Below, piece by piece: positions 10,638 through 20,859 of a stretch of DNA of 61,715 bases (positions are counted from its first letter, which is position 1; the number at the start of each line of letters is the position of its first letter). Origin of the DNA: Nitratireductor sp. ZSWI3 (GTDB lineage: Bacteria; Pseudomonadota; Alphaproteobacteria; Rhizobiales; Rhizobiaceae). The notes beneath the pieces were generated by a model. The model ran no database searches. It was not told the origin of the DNA and saw only the letters and a list, made by a program, of their open reading frames with translations. A program made the translations under genes and the position numbers. Where the stretch lies: the NCBI RefSeq assembly GCF_024655565.1, contig NZ_JANKOF010000020.1:1-61715 (forward strand), in the 5' to 3' direction.

Positions 10638-12941
10638 ATGCACGGGGCTGTAGGCCGTTCGGGGACGTTTGTCGGGGTGATGGTGAGCTTGTCGGAAAGT
10701 TCCACAGTTGAGCCGCTTGCCGCTGCGCCTGCAAAGCGCGGCCGCTCGGCGGCGCTTTATCTCGGCATCGCGGCCGCCGTCGGCGCGCTGGTGACGGCGG
10801 CGGTCTCGTTCGCCGTGCTCCTGGGCCTCACGCCATTGACGCCCGACGCCAACACCACCCTGCTGCTGATCGCCATCAATCTCGGCTTCATCCTGCTTCT
10901 GCTCGGCCTGATCGCGGCGGAGGGCCTGCGCATCTATCGCAGCCGGCAGGGCGCGCGCGCCGCCTCGCGGCTCCATGTGCGCATCATCCTGATGTTCTCC
11001 CTGGTGGCGGCGATCCCGGCCATCCTCGTCGCCGTGATCGCCTCGGTGACGCTGGAGCTCGGCCTCGACCGCTGGTTCGAGATCCGCACCAAGGTGATCA
11101 TCTATTCCTCGCTGTCGATCGCCGACGCCTATGTGCAGCAGAATGCGCGCAGCCTGCAGGGGACGACCGAGAGCATGGCGGTGCGCCTCGACCAGGCGCG
11201 CACGCTCTACAATCTCGATCGCTATGGGTTCCGCGATTTCATGACCCGGCAGGCGGTGCTGCGCGGACTGGCCGACGCCGAGCTGGTGCGCGAGGACGGC
11301 TCGGTGATCATGAGCGCGCAAATGACGGAGGATATTCCGCTGCCGCGGCCGGAGAAGGCGGCCATGGACATCGCCAACCGTTCGGAGATCGCCTTCAAGG
11401 AAATCGGCGGCACCAACCTCGTCACCGCCGTCTACAAGCTGCAGGAAATCCCCGACGCCTATCTCTATACCGGCGCGCTGCTCGATCCGGAGGTCTTGAA
11501 GGCGCGCCAGATCGTCCGCTCCAACACGGATGAATACCGTTCGCTGGAGGACAATCGCGGCAACACGCAGCTCGCCTTCGCGCTGCTTTACCTGGTGGTG
11601 ACGCTGGCGATCGTGCTGGCGGCGATCTGGACCGGCATCGCGGTGGCCGACCGGCTGGTGCGCCCGATCCGGCAACTGATCGGCGCCGCCGGCGCCGTCT
11701 CGACCGGCAATCTCGACGTTTCCGTGCCGGTGCGCGCCTCGGACGGCGATGTCGGGCTGCTCGGCGACACGTTCAACCAGATGACGCAGCAGCTCAAATC
11801 GCAGCGCGACGAGCTGATCGCCGCCAAGGACATGATCGACGAGCGCCGCCGCTTCACCGAAGCGGTCCTGTCCGGGGTCAGTGCCGGCGTGATCGGCGTC
11901 GATGCGCAGGGCACGGTCGCCATGGTCAACCGGTCGGCGGAGGCAATGCTCGGCATTTCGGCGCGCAGCGCCGTCGCCAAGAACCTGTCGGTCGTGCTGC
12001 CGCATGTGGGGCGTGTGTTCGAGACCGGCCGCAAATCGGGCAGGCCGGTCTACCGCGAGCAGGCGACCTTTTATCGCGGCGGCGTCGAGCGCACCTTCAA
12101 CATCCAGATCACCACGGAGGAGGGCGTCAACGAGGCGGACGAGCATTCCTACGTGGTCACCGTGGACGACATCACGGACCTGATGCAGGCGCAGCGCTCG
12201 ATGGCCTGGGCGGACGTGGCGCGGCGCATCGCCCACGAGATCAAGAATCCGCTGACGCCGATCCAGCTTTCGGCGGAGCGCATCCGCCGCCGTTTCGGCA
12301 AGGTGATCGAGCAGGACCGCGATATCTTCGACCAGTGCACCGACACGATCATCCGCCAGGTCGGCGACATCGGCCGCATGGTGGACGAGTTCTCGGCCTT
12401 CGCGCGGATGCCGAAGCCCGACATCCAGCTTCTCGACCTGCGCGAGCCGCTGCGCGAGGCTTCGTTCCTGGTCGAGGTGGCGCGCAACGAGATCGCCTTC
12501 GAACGCGATTTCTCCAACGCGCCGTTGATGGGCCGCTTCGATGCGCGCCTGATGGGCCAGGCCTTCGGCAACGTGATCAAGAACGCCGCCGAGGCGATCG
12601 AGGCGGCCGAACGCACCCATGGCCAGCCGGGTGCGATCCGCGTGGTGGCGCGCCGGTCCGGCCGCTTCATCGAGGTGGAGGTGATGGACAACGGCAAGGG
12701 GCTGCCGCGCGACAACCGGCAAAGGCTGCTCGAGCCCTATATGACGACGCGCGAGAAAGGCACCGGGCTCGGCCTCGCCATCGTCAAGAAAATCATCGAG
12801 GACCATGGCGGAAGGCTGGAGCTGCATGACGCTCCGGCGGATTTCCACGGTGGTGTCGGTGCAATGATCCGAATGATCCTTCCCGCCGCCCAGCAGGCCG
12901 AAAAGGTCGCGGACGGCGCTGCAGAGACGACGAAAAGGTAG
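10638..12941 (+). CDS. ntrY: Membrane nitrogen/redox sensor kinase NtrY
   Basis: A membrane histidine kinase of 767 residues. Three N-terminal membrane segments and a fourth near residues 310-335 flank a large extracytoplasmic domain. HAMP (VADRLVRPIRQLIGAAGAV), PAS (GVDAQGTVAMVNRSAEAML) and HisKA domains follow; the phospho-acceptor is His533 in [12 protein letters not shown]. The ATPase has NVIKNAAEAIEA, DNGKGLP and GTGLGLAIVKK. ATG 10638 gives the longest form; ATG 10680 (MVSLSESS) is an equally possible start. It signals to NtrX, whose gene begins 3 bp after its stop. In related bacteria NtrYX responds to nitrogen and redox conditions and affects the cell envelope. Confidence 0.95.
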   Translation: MHGAVGRSGTFVGVMVSLSESSTVEPLAAAPAKRGRSAALYLGIAAAVGALVTAAVSFAVLLGLTPLTPDANTTLLLIAINLGFILLLLGLIAAEGLRIYRSRQGARAASRLHVRIILMFSLVAAIPAILVAVIASVTLELGLDRWFEIRTKVIIYSSLSIADAYVQQNARSLQGTTESMAVRLDQARTLYNLDRYGFRDFMTRQAVLRGLADAELVREDGSVIMSAQMTEDIPLPRPEKAAMDIANRSEIAFKEIGGTNLVTAVYKLQEIPDAYLYTGALLDPEVLKARQIVRSNTDEYRSLEDNRGNTQLAFALLYLVVTLAIVLAAIWTGIAVADRLVRPIRQLIGAAGAVSTGNLDVSVPVRASDGDVGLLGDTFNQMTQQLKSQRDELIAAKDMIDERRRFTEAVLSGVSAGVIGVDAQGTVAMVNRSAEAMLGISARSAVAKNLSVVLPHVGRVFETGRKSGRPVYREQATFYRGGVERTFNIQITTEEGVNEADEHSYVVTVDDITDLMQAQRSMAWADVARRIAHEIKNPLTPIQLSAERIRRRFGKVIEQDRDIFDQCTDTIIRQVGDIGRMVDEFSAFARMPKPDIQLLDLREPLREASFLVEVARNEIAFERDFSNAPLMGRFDARLMGQAFGNVIKNAAEAIEAAERTHGQPGAIRVVARRSGRFIEVEVMDNGKGLPRDNRQRLLEPYMTTREKGTGLGLAIVKKIIEDHGGRLELHDAPADFHGGVGAMIRMILPAAQQAEKVADGAAETTKR

Positions 12942-12944
12942 AAC

Positions 12945-14306
<1,362 letters not shown>

Positions 14307-14403
14307 GGCACGCGCCGGCATTTCCTCCCTGTTCCCTTGCCCCCGAAAAAGGGCTAGAGCAGTGCCATTGCCAGGACCCCGTGCGCGGGGCAGGGAGTGA
14401 ACG

Positions 14404-15780
14404 ATGAAGGTCATCATTTGTGGCGCCGGCCAGGTCGGCTACGGCATTGCCGAGCGTCTCGCCTCCGAACAGAACGACGTCTCGGTGATCGATACGGCGC
14501 CCGAGTTGATCCGTGCCGTGCGCGACACGCTCGACGTGCGCGGTTTCGTCGGCCACGGCGCCCATCCGGACGTGCTGGCCGCCGCCGGCGCCAGCGAGGC
14601 GGACATGATCATCGCCGTCACCCTGTTCGACGAGGTCAACATGGTGGCCTGCCAGGTGGCCCATTCGCTGTTCAACGTGCCGACCAAGATCGCCCGCATC
14701 CGCTCGCAGTCCTATCTGCAGGCGCACTACATGGACCTGTTTTCGCGCGATCACCTGCCGATCGACGTCATCATCTCGCCCGAGGTCGAGGTCGGCGAGA
14801 TGGTCATGCGGCGCATAGCATTGCCCGGCGCGACCGATGTGGTGCGTTTTGCCGACGACCACGTGGCGATGGTGGCGATCGAATGCCTCGAGGAATGCCC
14901 GGTCATCAACACGCCGCTGTCGCAGCTTACCGAGCTTTTTCCGGACCTTCCGTCCACCGTGGTCGGCGTTTCGCGCGGCGAAAAGCTGTTCATTCCGCAT
15001 TCCCGCGACCAGCTCGTGGCGGGCGATCTCGCGTATGTGGTGACGACGCGCGAGCAGGTGCGCCGCACGCTCGGGCTGTTCGGCCATGAGGAGCGCGAGG
15101 CGACACGCATCGTGATCGCCGGCGGCGGCAACATCGGCCTCTATGTGGCGCGCGCCATGGAGAAGAAGCAGAGCCGCACCAAGGTCAAGATCATCGAGAG
15201 CACGCGCGAGCGCGCCGTGGCGCTGGCCGACAAGCTGCGCCGCACCGTGGTGCTGCACGGCAGCGCGCTCGACCAGAAGCTGCTGCTCGAGGCCGATATC
15301 CAGCATGCCGATCTGATGGTGGCGCTGACCAATGACGATCAGGTGAACATCCTGTCGAGCGTGATCGCCAAGCGGCTCGGCTGCCGCTCCAACCTCGTCC
15401 TGATCAACAACCCGACCTATCACGATTTCGCAAAGACGCTCGGCATCGACGCGCATGTGAACCCGCGCTCGGTGACCATCTCCAAGGTTTTGCAGCATGT
15501 GCGCCGCGGACGCATCCGGGCCGTTCACAACATCCAGAAGGGTGCTGCCGAGGTCATCGAGGCGGAGGCGCTGGAAACGTCGCCGCTGGTCGGCCCGCCG
15601 CTGAGCGAGGTGGAGATTCCCGACGGGATGCGCATCGGCGCCGTCTATCGCGACGGCGCGGTGATCAAGCCGAGCGGCTCGCTGCGAATCAAGCCCAAGG
15701 ACCGGGTCGTCATCTTCGCGCTGGAAAGCGCCGTGCGCCAGGTGGAGCAGATGTTCCGCGTGAGCCTTGAGTTCTTCTGA
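14404..15780 (+). CDS. trkA: Trk potassium uptake regulatory subunit TrkA
   Basis: A peripheral membrane protein of 458 residues built as two repeats of an NAD-binding RCK-N (TrkA-N) plus RCK-C module. The two Rossmann loops are GAGQVGYGIAE (7-17) and IAGGGNIGLYVA (about 239-250). The C-terminus (GAVIKPSGSLRIKPKDRVVIFA) is a typical RCK-C ending. TrkA gates the TrkH/G potassium channel in response to nucleotides. In alphaproteobacteria it commonly follows ntrX, as here. About 97 bp separate the two genes. Confidence 0.96.
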   Translation: MKVIICGAGQVGYGIAERLASEQNDVSVIDTAPELIRAVRDTLDVRGFVGHGAHPDVLAAAGASEADMIIAVTLFDEVNMVACQVAHSLFNVPTKIARIRSQSYLQAHYMDLFSRDHLPIDVIISPEVEVGEMVMRRIALPGATDVVRFADDHVAMVAIECLEECPVINTPLSQLTELFPDLPSTVVGVSRGEKLFIPHSRDQLVAGDLAYVVTTREQVRRTLGLFGHEEREATRIVIAGGGNIGLYVARAMEKKQSRTKVKIIESTRERAVALADKLRRTVVLHGSALDQKLLLEADIQHADLMVALTNDDQVNILSSVIAKRLGCRSNLVLINNPTYHDFAKTLGIDAHVNPRSVTISKVLQHVRRGRIRAVHNIQKGAAEVIEAEALETSPLVGPPLSEVEIPDGMRIGAVYRDGAVIKPSGSLRIKPKDRVVIFALESAVRQVEQMFRVSLEFF

Positions 15781-15938
15781 GACGCGCCGCGGGACCGGCG
15801 CTTGGCCCAGCCTCAAACACGCTGTGTGCGACTTGAAAATCCGGCCGCTGCGCTGCAATACAGGCTGGAGGCCTTTTCGCATGCCTTTTCCGGAGCCGGC
15901 CCGTCCGGGCCGTTGCGCCAGCATAATGGAGATTTGAA

Positions 15939-16805
15939 ATGCCACGCATTGCCTATGTGAACGGGCGCTACGTCCGGCACGCCGCCGCCGCAGTCCATGT
16001 GGAGGATCGGGGCTATCAGCTCGCGGACGGCGTCTACGAGGTGTGCGAGATCGCCCGGGGCTTCATCATCGACGAGACGGGGCATCTCGACCGGCTCGAC
16101 CGTTCGCTCAGGGAATTGCGCATGGACTGGCCGCTCGACCGCAGGGCCCTGCAACTCGTCATGCGCGAGGTGGTGCGCCGCAACCATGTGGTCAACGGCC
16201 TGGTCTATCTGCAAGTCACACGCGGCGTCGCGCCGCGCGATCACGCTTTTCCCACCAAGCCGGTGCGGCCGGCGCTGGTGGTGACGGCGAAGCGGATGGA
16301 CCCGCGCGCCGCGCAGAAGAAGGCGGACAAGGGGATGAGCGTGATCACCGTTCCCGAGAACCGCTGGGAGCGCGTCGACATCAAGACCATCGGCCTGCTG
16401 CCGAATGTCCTGGCGCGGCAGGCGGCGATCGAGGCGGGTGCGCAGGAGGCCTGGTTCGTCGATCCCGACGGCACGGTGAAGGAGGGCGCCTCGACCAACG
16501 CATGGATCGTCACCGCCGACGGAACGCTGGTGACGCGCCCGGCGGATTTCGGAATCCTGCGGGGAATCACGCGCGGCACGGTGATGAAGGTGGCCGACAG
16601 CCTCGGTCTTGCGGTCGAGGAGCGGACCTTCACGGTCGAGGAGGCGCAGGAGGCCCGCGAGGCCTTCGTCACCAGCGCCACGTCGCTTGTGACGCCCGTG
16701 GTCAGCATCGACGGCAAGCCCGTCGCCAACGGCCATCCGGGCTCCGTCGCCCGCTCGCTGAGGGATGCATTTTTTGCGATTGCGGAAAAAAGTCCTAGCT
16801 GTTAA
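15939..16805 (+). CDS. dat: D-amino-acid aminotransferase (PLP fold type IV)
   Basis: A PLP enzyme of 288 residues, fold class IV. Lys149 in ERVDIKTIGLLPNVLA forms the Schiff base. EGASTNAWIV and ILRGITRGTVM carry the phosphate-binding residues. Its length and the motif NRWERVDIKT match D-alanine/D-amino acid aminotransferases rather than branched-chain aminotransferase or aminodeoxychorismate lyase, though fold IV enzymes are hard to separate by eye. It would interconvert D-amino acids and 2-oxo acids, supplying or recycling D-Ala and D-Glu for peptidoglycan. Confidence 0.88.
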   Translation: MPRIAYVNGRYVRHAAAAVHVEDRGYQLADGVYEVCEIARGFIIDETGHLDRLDRSLRELRMDWPLDRRALQLVMREVVRRNHVVNGLVYLQVTRGVAPRDHAFPTKPVRPALVVTAKRMDPRAAQKKADKGMSVITVPENRWERVDIKTIGLLPNVLARQAAIEAGAQEAWFVDPDGTVKEGASTNAWIVTADGTLVTRPADFGILRGITRGTVMKVADSLGLAVEERTFTVEEAQEAREAFVTSATSLVTPVVSIDGKPVANGHPGSVARSLRDAFFAIAEKSPSC

Positions 16806-16866
16806 CCAACGGGCATGGTGGTGGCGGCCAGCACGACCGAATTACCGGGGCCAACTGTGTGTGCGC

Positions 16867-16893
16867 CTTCTGTCAGGTGATTCTTGACAGAAG
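16867..16893. promoter_or_regulatory. Inverted repeat overlapping a TTGACA box upstream of hfq
   Basis: The arms CTTCTGTCA (16867-16875) and TGACAGAAG (16885-16893) are perfect complements around a 9-nt centre. The right arm overlaps a TTGACA hexamer (16884-16889), which resembles a sigma-70 -35 box about 65 bp before the hfq ATG. No convincing -10 was found at the right distance. No T-run follows, so a terminator for the upstream aminotransferase gene is less likely than an operator or a hairpin in the hfq leader. Confidence 0.4.
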
Positions 16894-16951
16894 CGTGTGA
16901 TATTTGCGCTACTGGCTGCCTTGAGGCAGCGAATGGGTGAAAGACCAAGAA

Positions 16952-17200
16952 ATGGCGGAACGATCTCAAAACCTGCAGGACCTGTTCCTGAATACCGTTC
17001 GCAAGAGCAAGAACCCCCTGACGATCTTTCTCATCAACGGTGTCAAACTGACGGGCATTGTCACATCCTTCGATAATTTCTGCGTGCTTCTGCGCCGCGA
17101 CGGCCATTCGCAGCTTGTCTACAAGCATGCGATCTCGACGATCATGCCGAGCCAGCCCGTACAGCTCTACGAAGCCGAGGACAACAATCGGGAATCCTGA
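16952..17200 (+). CDS. hfq: RNA chaperone Hfq
   Basis: A protein of 82 residues that matches Hfq almost end to end: [17 protein letters not shown] at the N-terminus, Sm1 motif [20 protein letters not shown] and Sm2 motif [10 protein letters not shown]. It forms hexamers that pair small RNAs with mRNAs. ATG 16952 gives the standard MAERSQ start; an upstream in-frame GTG at 16937 would add five residues not seen in the family. hflX begins directly after the stop codon, as in many proteobacteria. Confidence 0.98.
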   Translation: MAERSQNLQDLFLNTVRKSKNPLTIFLINGVKLTGIVTSFDNFCVLLRRDGHSQLVYKHAISTIMPSQPVQLYEAEDNNRES

Positions 17201-18568
17201 TTGGGCGAGCCACGCAAGCCGGAGGGCAAGGGGCAGACAGGTGAGGGGATGACGCGCGCGGCAGCACCCACGCGCGCCGTCGTGATCACGCCCGTCCTTG
17301 CCGCGGAACGACGCGCCGCCGAAAGGGGGGCGGTCGTGCGCGCGCCGGAAGCGCGCTCCGAGGAAGCCGTCGGTCTTGCCGAGGCGATCGATCTCGACGT
17401 GGTCTTGGCCGACATCGTGCCGGTGAGCGCACCACGTCCGGCGACGCTGATCGGCACCGGAAAGCTCGAGGAACTGGCGGGGCGCGTCGCCGAGGCGGAG
17501 GCCGAGGTGGTCATTATCGATCATCCGCTGACGCCCGTGCAGCAGCGCAACCTGGAAAAGGCGCTGGACGCCAAGGTGCTCGACCGCACCGGCCTCATTC
17601 TCGAAATCTTCGGCCGCCGCGCCCGCACCAAGGAAGGTAGGCTGCAGGTCGATCTCGCGCATCTCGAATATCAGCGCGGTCGGCTCGTGCGCAGCTGGAC
17701 GCACCTCGAACGGCAGCGCGGCGGCGGCGGCTTCATGGGCGGCCCCGGCGAAACGCAGATCGAAGCCGACCGGCGCCTGCTGCAGGACCGGATCGTGCGC
17801 CTGAAGCGCGAGCTCGAGACCGTGCGGCGCACCCGCGATCTGCACCGTTCCAAGCGGCGCAAGGTGCCGTTCCCGATCGTCGCCATCGTCGGCTACACCA
17901 ATGCCGGCAAGTCGACCCTGTTCAACCGGCTGACGGGTGCCGAGGTGATGGCCGAGGACATGCTCTTTGCCACGCTGGACCCGACGCTCAGGCGCGTGCA
18001 GTTGCCGCACGGGACGACGGTGATCCTGTCCGACACGGTCGGCTTCATCTCGGACCTGCCGACCCATCTGGTGGCGGCGTTCCGGGCGACGCTGGAAGAG
18101 GTGGTGGAGGCCGATCTCATTATCCACCTGCGCGACATTTCCGATCCCGATTCGAGCGCCCAGGCGAGCGACGTCGCTGCGATCCTTGGCGATCTCGGCG
18201 TCGACGCGGCCGACAAGAAGCGCGTCCTGGAGGTGCTGAACAAGGTCGACAATCTGGGCGAGGAGCAGCGCCAAGCGCTGCTGGAGGCTGCCCGTGGGCC
18301 GGAGGCACCGATCGCCATCTCGGCGGTGACGGGCGAGGGGATCGCCGGCCTTTTGTCGACGGTGGAGGAGCGCATCTCCGGCGATCTGGCACCGGTGACG
18401 CTCAGGCTGTCGCCGCAGCAGATGCCGCTTCTCGACTGGATCTACCGGCACGGCGACGTGACCGAACGGGCCGACAACGAGGACGGCAGCATCACCGTGA
18501 CCGTGCGCGCGACGGATATGGCCCGGCGAGAGATCAGTGAGAAATTACTAAATAATAACAGATGGTAG
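17201..18568 (+). CDS. hflX: Ribosome-associated GTPase HflX
   Basis: A GTPase of up to 455 residues. It has the N-terminal HflX domain (RPATLIGTGKLEELA), a glycine-rich linker (ERQRGGGGFMGGPGETQIE) and a G domain with G1 GYTNAGKSTLFN, G3 DTVGFISDLP and G4 NKVDN. HflX splits or rescues stalled 70S ribosomes after stress. The TTG at 17201 follows the hfq stop directly. ATG 17249, preceded by AGGTGAGGG, is a strong alternative start that shortens the protein by 16 residues. The 3' end is only 6 bp from the convergent mazG stop. Confidence 0.95.
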   Translation: MGEPRKPEGKGQTGEGMTRAAAPTRAVVITPVLAAERRAAERGAVVRAPEARSEEAVGLAEAIDLDVVLADIVPVSAPRPATLIGTGKLEELAGRVAEAEAEVVIIDHPLTPVQQRNLEKALDAKVLDRTGLILEIFGRRARTKEGRLQVDLAHLEYQRGRLVRSWTHLERQRGGGGFMGGPGETQIEADRRLLQDRIVRLKRELETVRRTRDLHRSKRRKVPFPIVAIVGYTNAGKSTLFNRLTGAEVMAEDMLFATLDPTLRRVQLPHGTTVILSDTVGFISDLPTHLVAAFRATLEEVVEADLIIHLRDISDPDSSAQASDVAAILGDLGVDAADKKRVLEVLNKVDNLGEEQRQALLEAARGPEAPIAISAVTGEGIAGLLSTVEERISGDLAPVTLRLSPQQMPLLDWIYRHGDVTERADNEDGSITVTVRATDMARREISEKLLNNNRW

Positions 18569-18589
18569 AAGTCGTTACTTCAACGACTT
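18569..18589. terminator. Hairpin between convergent hflX and mazG
   Basis: The arms AAGTCGTT (18569-18576) and AACGACTT (18582-18589) enclose a 5-nt loop, exactly at the junction of the two convergent genes. The hairpin overlaps the last codons of mazG. On the plus strand only a short T-run follows. A bidirectional terminator is plausible because there is no other space for one. Confidence 0.4.
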
Positions 18590-19393
18590 TGCCTGCTGCC
18601 ACAGCGCCTCCATGTCGGCCAGGCTCGCTTCTTCCAGCGAGCGTCCGGCCGCGTTCAGGGCGCGCTCGACATGGCCGAAGCGCTTGCGGAACTTGTCGTT
18701 GGCGGCGGCCAGGGACGCTTCGGGATCGTGCCCCAGATGGCGGCCGAGATTGGCGAGTGCGAAGAGCAGGTCGCCGTATTCCTCGGCCACATGGGCGTCG
18801 TCGCCGCTGGTGATGGCCTGGCGCAGCTCGCCGATCTCCTCCTCGATCTTGTCGAGAACGGGCCCGGCTTCGCCCCAGTCGAAGCCGACGCGCGCGGCGC
18901 GCTGCTGCAGCTTCAGGGCGCGCATCAAGGCGGGCAGGGCGCGGGGAACCTCGTCAAGATGGGCCGGCTTTTCCGCCGTCGGCTGATGGGCGGCGCGCCG
19001 GGCCTGGCGCTCGGCTTTCTCGTCGGCCTTGATCTTGTCCCACATGCCCTTCGCCATTCCCTTGCCGCGCGCTGCGGCGTCGCCGAAGACATGAGGATGG
19101 CGGCGGATCATCTTGGCGGTGATGGCCTGAACGACGTCGCCGAAGGCGAAGTGCTGCTTCTCCTCGGCCATGCGGGCATGGAAGACGACCTGCAGCAGGA
19201 GATCGCCCAGTTCCTCGCGCAGATCGTCCATGTCGCCGCGCTCGATGGCATCGGCCACCTCGTAGGCTTCCTCGATCGTGTAGGGCGCGATGGAGGCGAA
19301 ATCCTGCTCGACATCCCAAGGGCAGCCGGTTCCGGGCGTGCGCAGGGCCGCCATGATCTCCAGCAGTCTGGCAATGTCGGTCGATGGCTGCAT
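18575..19393 (-). CDS. mazG: Nucleoside triphosphate pyrophosphohydrolase MazG
   Basis: A protein of 272 residues with two MazG all-alpha NTP-PPase domains. The first has CPWDVEQDFASIAPYTIEEAYEVADAI and EELGDLLLQVVFH, carrying the acidic metal ligands. The second has IEEEIGELRQAI and EEYGDLLFALANL. It hydrolyses (d)NTPs to monophosphates and clears aberrant nucleotides. ATG 19393 begins MQPSTDIARLLEIMAALR, the usual N-terminus; upstream in-frame codons lack family similarity. It marks the last clearly syntenic core gene on the left. Confidence 0.95.
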   Translation of the reverse strand: MQPSTDIARLLEIMAALRTPGTGCPWDVEQDFASIAPYTIEEAYEVADAIERGDMDDLREELGDLLLQVVFHARMAEEKQHFAFGDVVQAITAKMIRRHPHVFGDAAARGKGMAKGMWDKIKADEKAERQARRAAHQPTAEKPAHLDEVPRALPALMRALKLQQRAARVGFDWGEAGPVLDKIEEEIGELRQAITSGDDAHVAEEYGDLLFALANLGRHLGHDPEASLAAANDKFRKRFGHVERALNAAGRSLEEASLADMEALWQQAKSLK

Positions 19394-19420
19394 GGTGCTG
19401 TCCTTCCCGGATTGGCGGCG

Positions 19421-19442
19421 ATCGGCGGCTTGAGCCGCCGAT
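19421..19442. terminator. GC-rich dyad just upstream of mazG
   Basis: The arms ATCGGCGGCT (19421-19430) and AGCCGCCGAT (19433-19442) are perfect complements with only 2 nt between them. It lies between the avidin-like gene and mazG, 28 bp before the mazG ATG on the minus strand. There is no T-run. It could be a protein-binding dyad or a weak terminator. Confidence 0.35.
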
Positions 19443-19514
19443 ACTGTGCCTGTGATATCATGGATCGACAGCGGAGCCAGCCGGCACGAGAATCGTCCCC
19501 AGGCTTCCTCGATG

Positions 19515-19544
19515 GCCGAGCGCAACCGACATGCTGCGCTCGGC
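19515..19544 (-). terminator. Strong hairpin after the avidin-like gene
   Basis: Ten-bp arms GCCGAGCGCA (19515-19524) and TGCGCTCGGC (19535-19544) with a 10-nt loop lie about 20 nt past the stop of the avidin-like gene. The stem is very GC-rich, but no U-tract follows on the minus strand, so termination would be weak or factor-assisted. It could also protect the 3' end of the mRNA. Confidence 0.45.
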
Positions 19545-19564
19545 GAAGGTCGGCATTTTGCGGA

Positions 19565-20044
19565 TCATTTCTTCATCGGCTTGTCGCCGGTGGCCGGCGC
19601 CATGTAGGTGAAGACATCGCTGCCGCTTTCGATGGCGGGACCCGATCCGCCTTCGTAGGAAAGGTTCCATTGGGTGACGATTTCCAGTGAGCCGTCACCG
19701 GTGCTGCCCGCATAACCTGACCAGCCGGTGGCCGAGTTGCAGTTTTCCGAGCCGTTGGACCAGGCCACCGAAAAGGCGATGAAATTGCCGTTCACCCGGC
19801 CGGAGACGGGATAGGGCGAATTCTGGCAGCCGGTGCCCTGGGCGTGGTTGACGTAATGGCCGGAGACTTCTCCGGTCGTGCTCACCGAGATTGTCATGGT
19901 GGAGCCGTACTCGTTGACCCAGCTGGTCGACGTGGCGACCAGGCTGGAAAAGCCGTCGAACGAGGCCGGATCGAACGGCTCCAGCGCCGAAGCCGGGACG
20001 GTGAGGACGAGAGCGAAGCCGATGACGACAGGAATGCGAACCAT
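19565..20044 (-). CDS. Secreted avidin-family biotin-binding protein (rhizavidin-like)
   Basis: A protein of 159 residues with a signal peptide (MVRIPVVIGFALVLTVPASA) and an avidin barrel. Residues aligned by eye with streptavidin's biotin pocket are Asn44 and Ser48 (NEYGSTMTI), Tyr64 (SGHYVN), Trp95 (VAWSN), Ser104, Thr106 and Trp108 (NSATGWSG), Trp126 (TQWNL) and Asp143 (SDVFTY). Cys73 and Cys102 sit in the two loops bridged by a disulfide in dimeric rhizavidin. The tryptophan that tetrameric avidins lend to a neighbour is replaced (GSGPAIESG). As recalled, it tracks the Rhizobium etli rhizavidin sequence closely. ATG 20044 has GGAGGA upstream. It should be periplasmic or secreted; its natural role is unknown. 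Confidence 0.93.
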   Translation of the reverse strand: MVRIPVVIGFALVLTVPASALEPFDPASFDGFSSLVATSTSWVNEYGSTMTISVSTTGEVSGHYVNHAQGTGCQNSPYPVSGRVNGNFIAFSVAWSNGSENCNSATGWSGYAGSTGDGSLEIVTQWNLSYEGGSGPAIESGSDVFTYMAPATGDKPMKK

Positions 20045-20475
20045 GGCGGAGTCCTCCATTAGCCTTGCCATGAGGTTTTGCGAAATCCGATGTCGATGTG
20101 GCTGGAGAGGCTGCAGGAACATGGGTTCCGACATGCAGTCTGACACCGGACGGCAACGCCGTAAAGCGGGAACCGGCCGGGCATCGAACGCCCAGCGCCG
20201 CAACAGCGCCACGCGTCCTGTCAGACGCCTCCGTGTGTGACTTCTAATGTAAATGCAACAAGGGCTTAAACGCCATCCTAGGGCAGGGAGGTCAGCCCCC
20301 GGTCAGGTGTGCTGGTCGGGGTTGCTAAGCCTGTCCGGGGGCGGATGGTGACACGGTTAAAGAAGGTCTGCTACGCGGACAAAGCTGACCACGCCATGCC
20401 GAGCTGTTGCAGATTGGAGGCAGTGGGCTACATTGCCGTTCAATCTGCCCCTCAGCCCCTATAAAGGAAGCCACA
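20045..20475. other. Intergenic region between the avidin-like and NIPSNAP genes
   Basis: About 430 bp separate two divergent genes. It holds the avidin-like leader (GGAGGA before ATG 20044) and, near 20464-20469, AAGGAA before the NIPSNAP gene. The stretch 20278-20345 is rich in CCCCGG and GGGG runs. I find no gene, repeat or RNA with support. Both promoters must lie here, but I could not place them. Confidence 0.5.
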
Positions 20476-20799
20476 TTGATCACGTGTTATGTTCGGTACG
20501 AACTAAATCCCGCAAAAATCGTCGAATTCGAAGAGTATGCGCGGATGTGGATTCCGTTGGTAGAAAAATTCGGCGGAATTCACCATGGGTATTATCTGCC
20601 TCATGAGAGCGCAAACGATCTCGCGGTTTGTCTGTTTTCCTTCCAATCGCTAGCGGACTACGAAGTCTATCGAACGAAGAGCTTAACGGATCCCGAGTGT
20701 CAAGCAGCCTTTGAATTTGCGGAGAACATGGATTGCATCAGAAGATATGACCGGCATTTTCTGCGCCCACTCGCTGGAACTGATAGAAACATCCTTTAG
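20476..20799 (+). CDS. NIPSNAP-family protein
   Basis: A protein of 107 residues with a single NIPSNAP ferredoxin-like domain: ITCYVRYELNPAKIVEFEEYARMWIPLVEKFGG, then HHGYYLP and the closing CIRRYDRHFLRPL. The start is TTG 20476 with AAGGAA seven bases upstream, which gives the usual family length; the longer reading frame has no similarity at its N-terminus. Members form small dimers with no established reaction. It has a lower GC content than the core genes to its left. It ends 60 bp before the transposase remnant, so it may belong to the accessory island. Confidence 0.85.
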   Translation: MITCYVRYELNPAKIVEFEEYARMWIPLVEKFGGIHHGYYLPHESANDLAVCLFSFQSLADYEVYRTKSLTDPECQAAFEFAENMDCIRRYDRHFLRPLAGTDRNIL

Positions 20800-20859
20800 C
20801 CATCAGGTCGTCCAGTGGGAAGCGGGCATTTTTTCATTCCCGGATAGGGCTCGAAGCCG

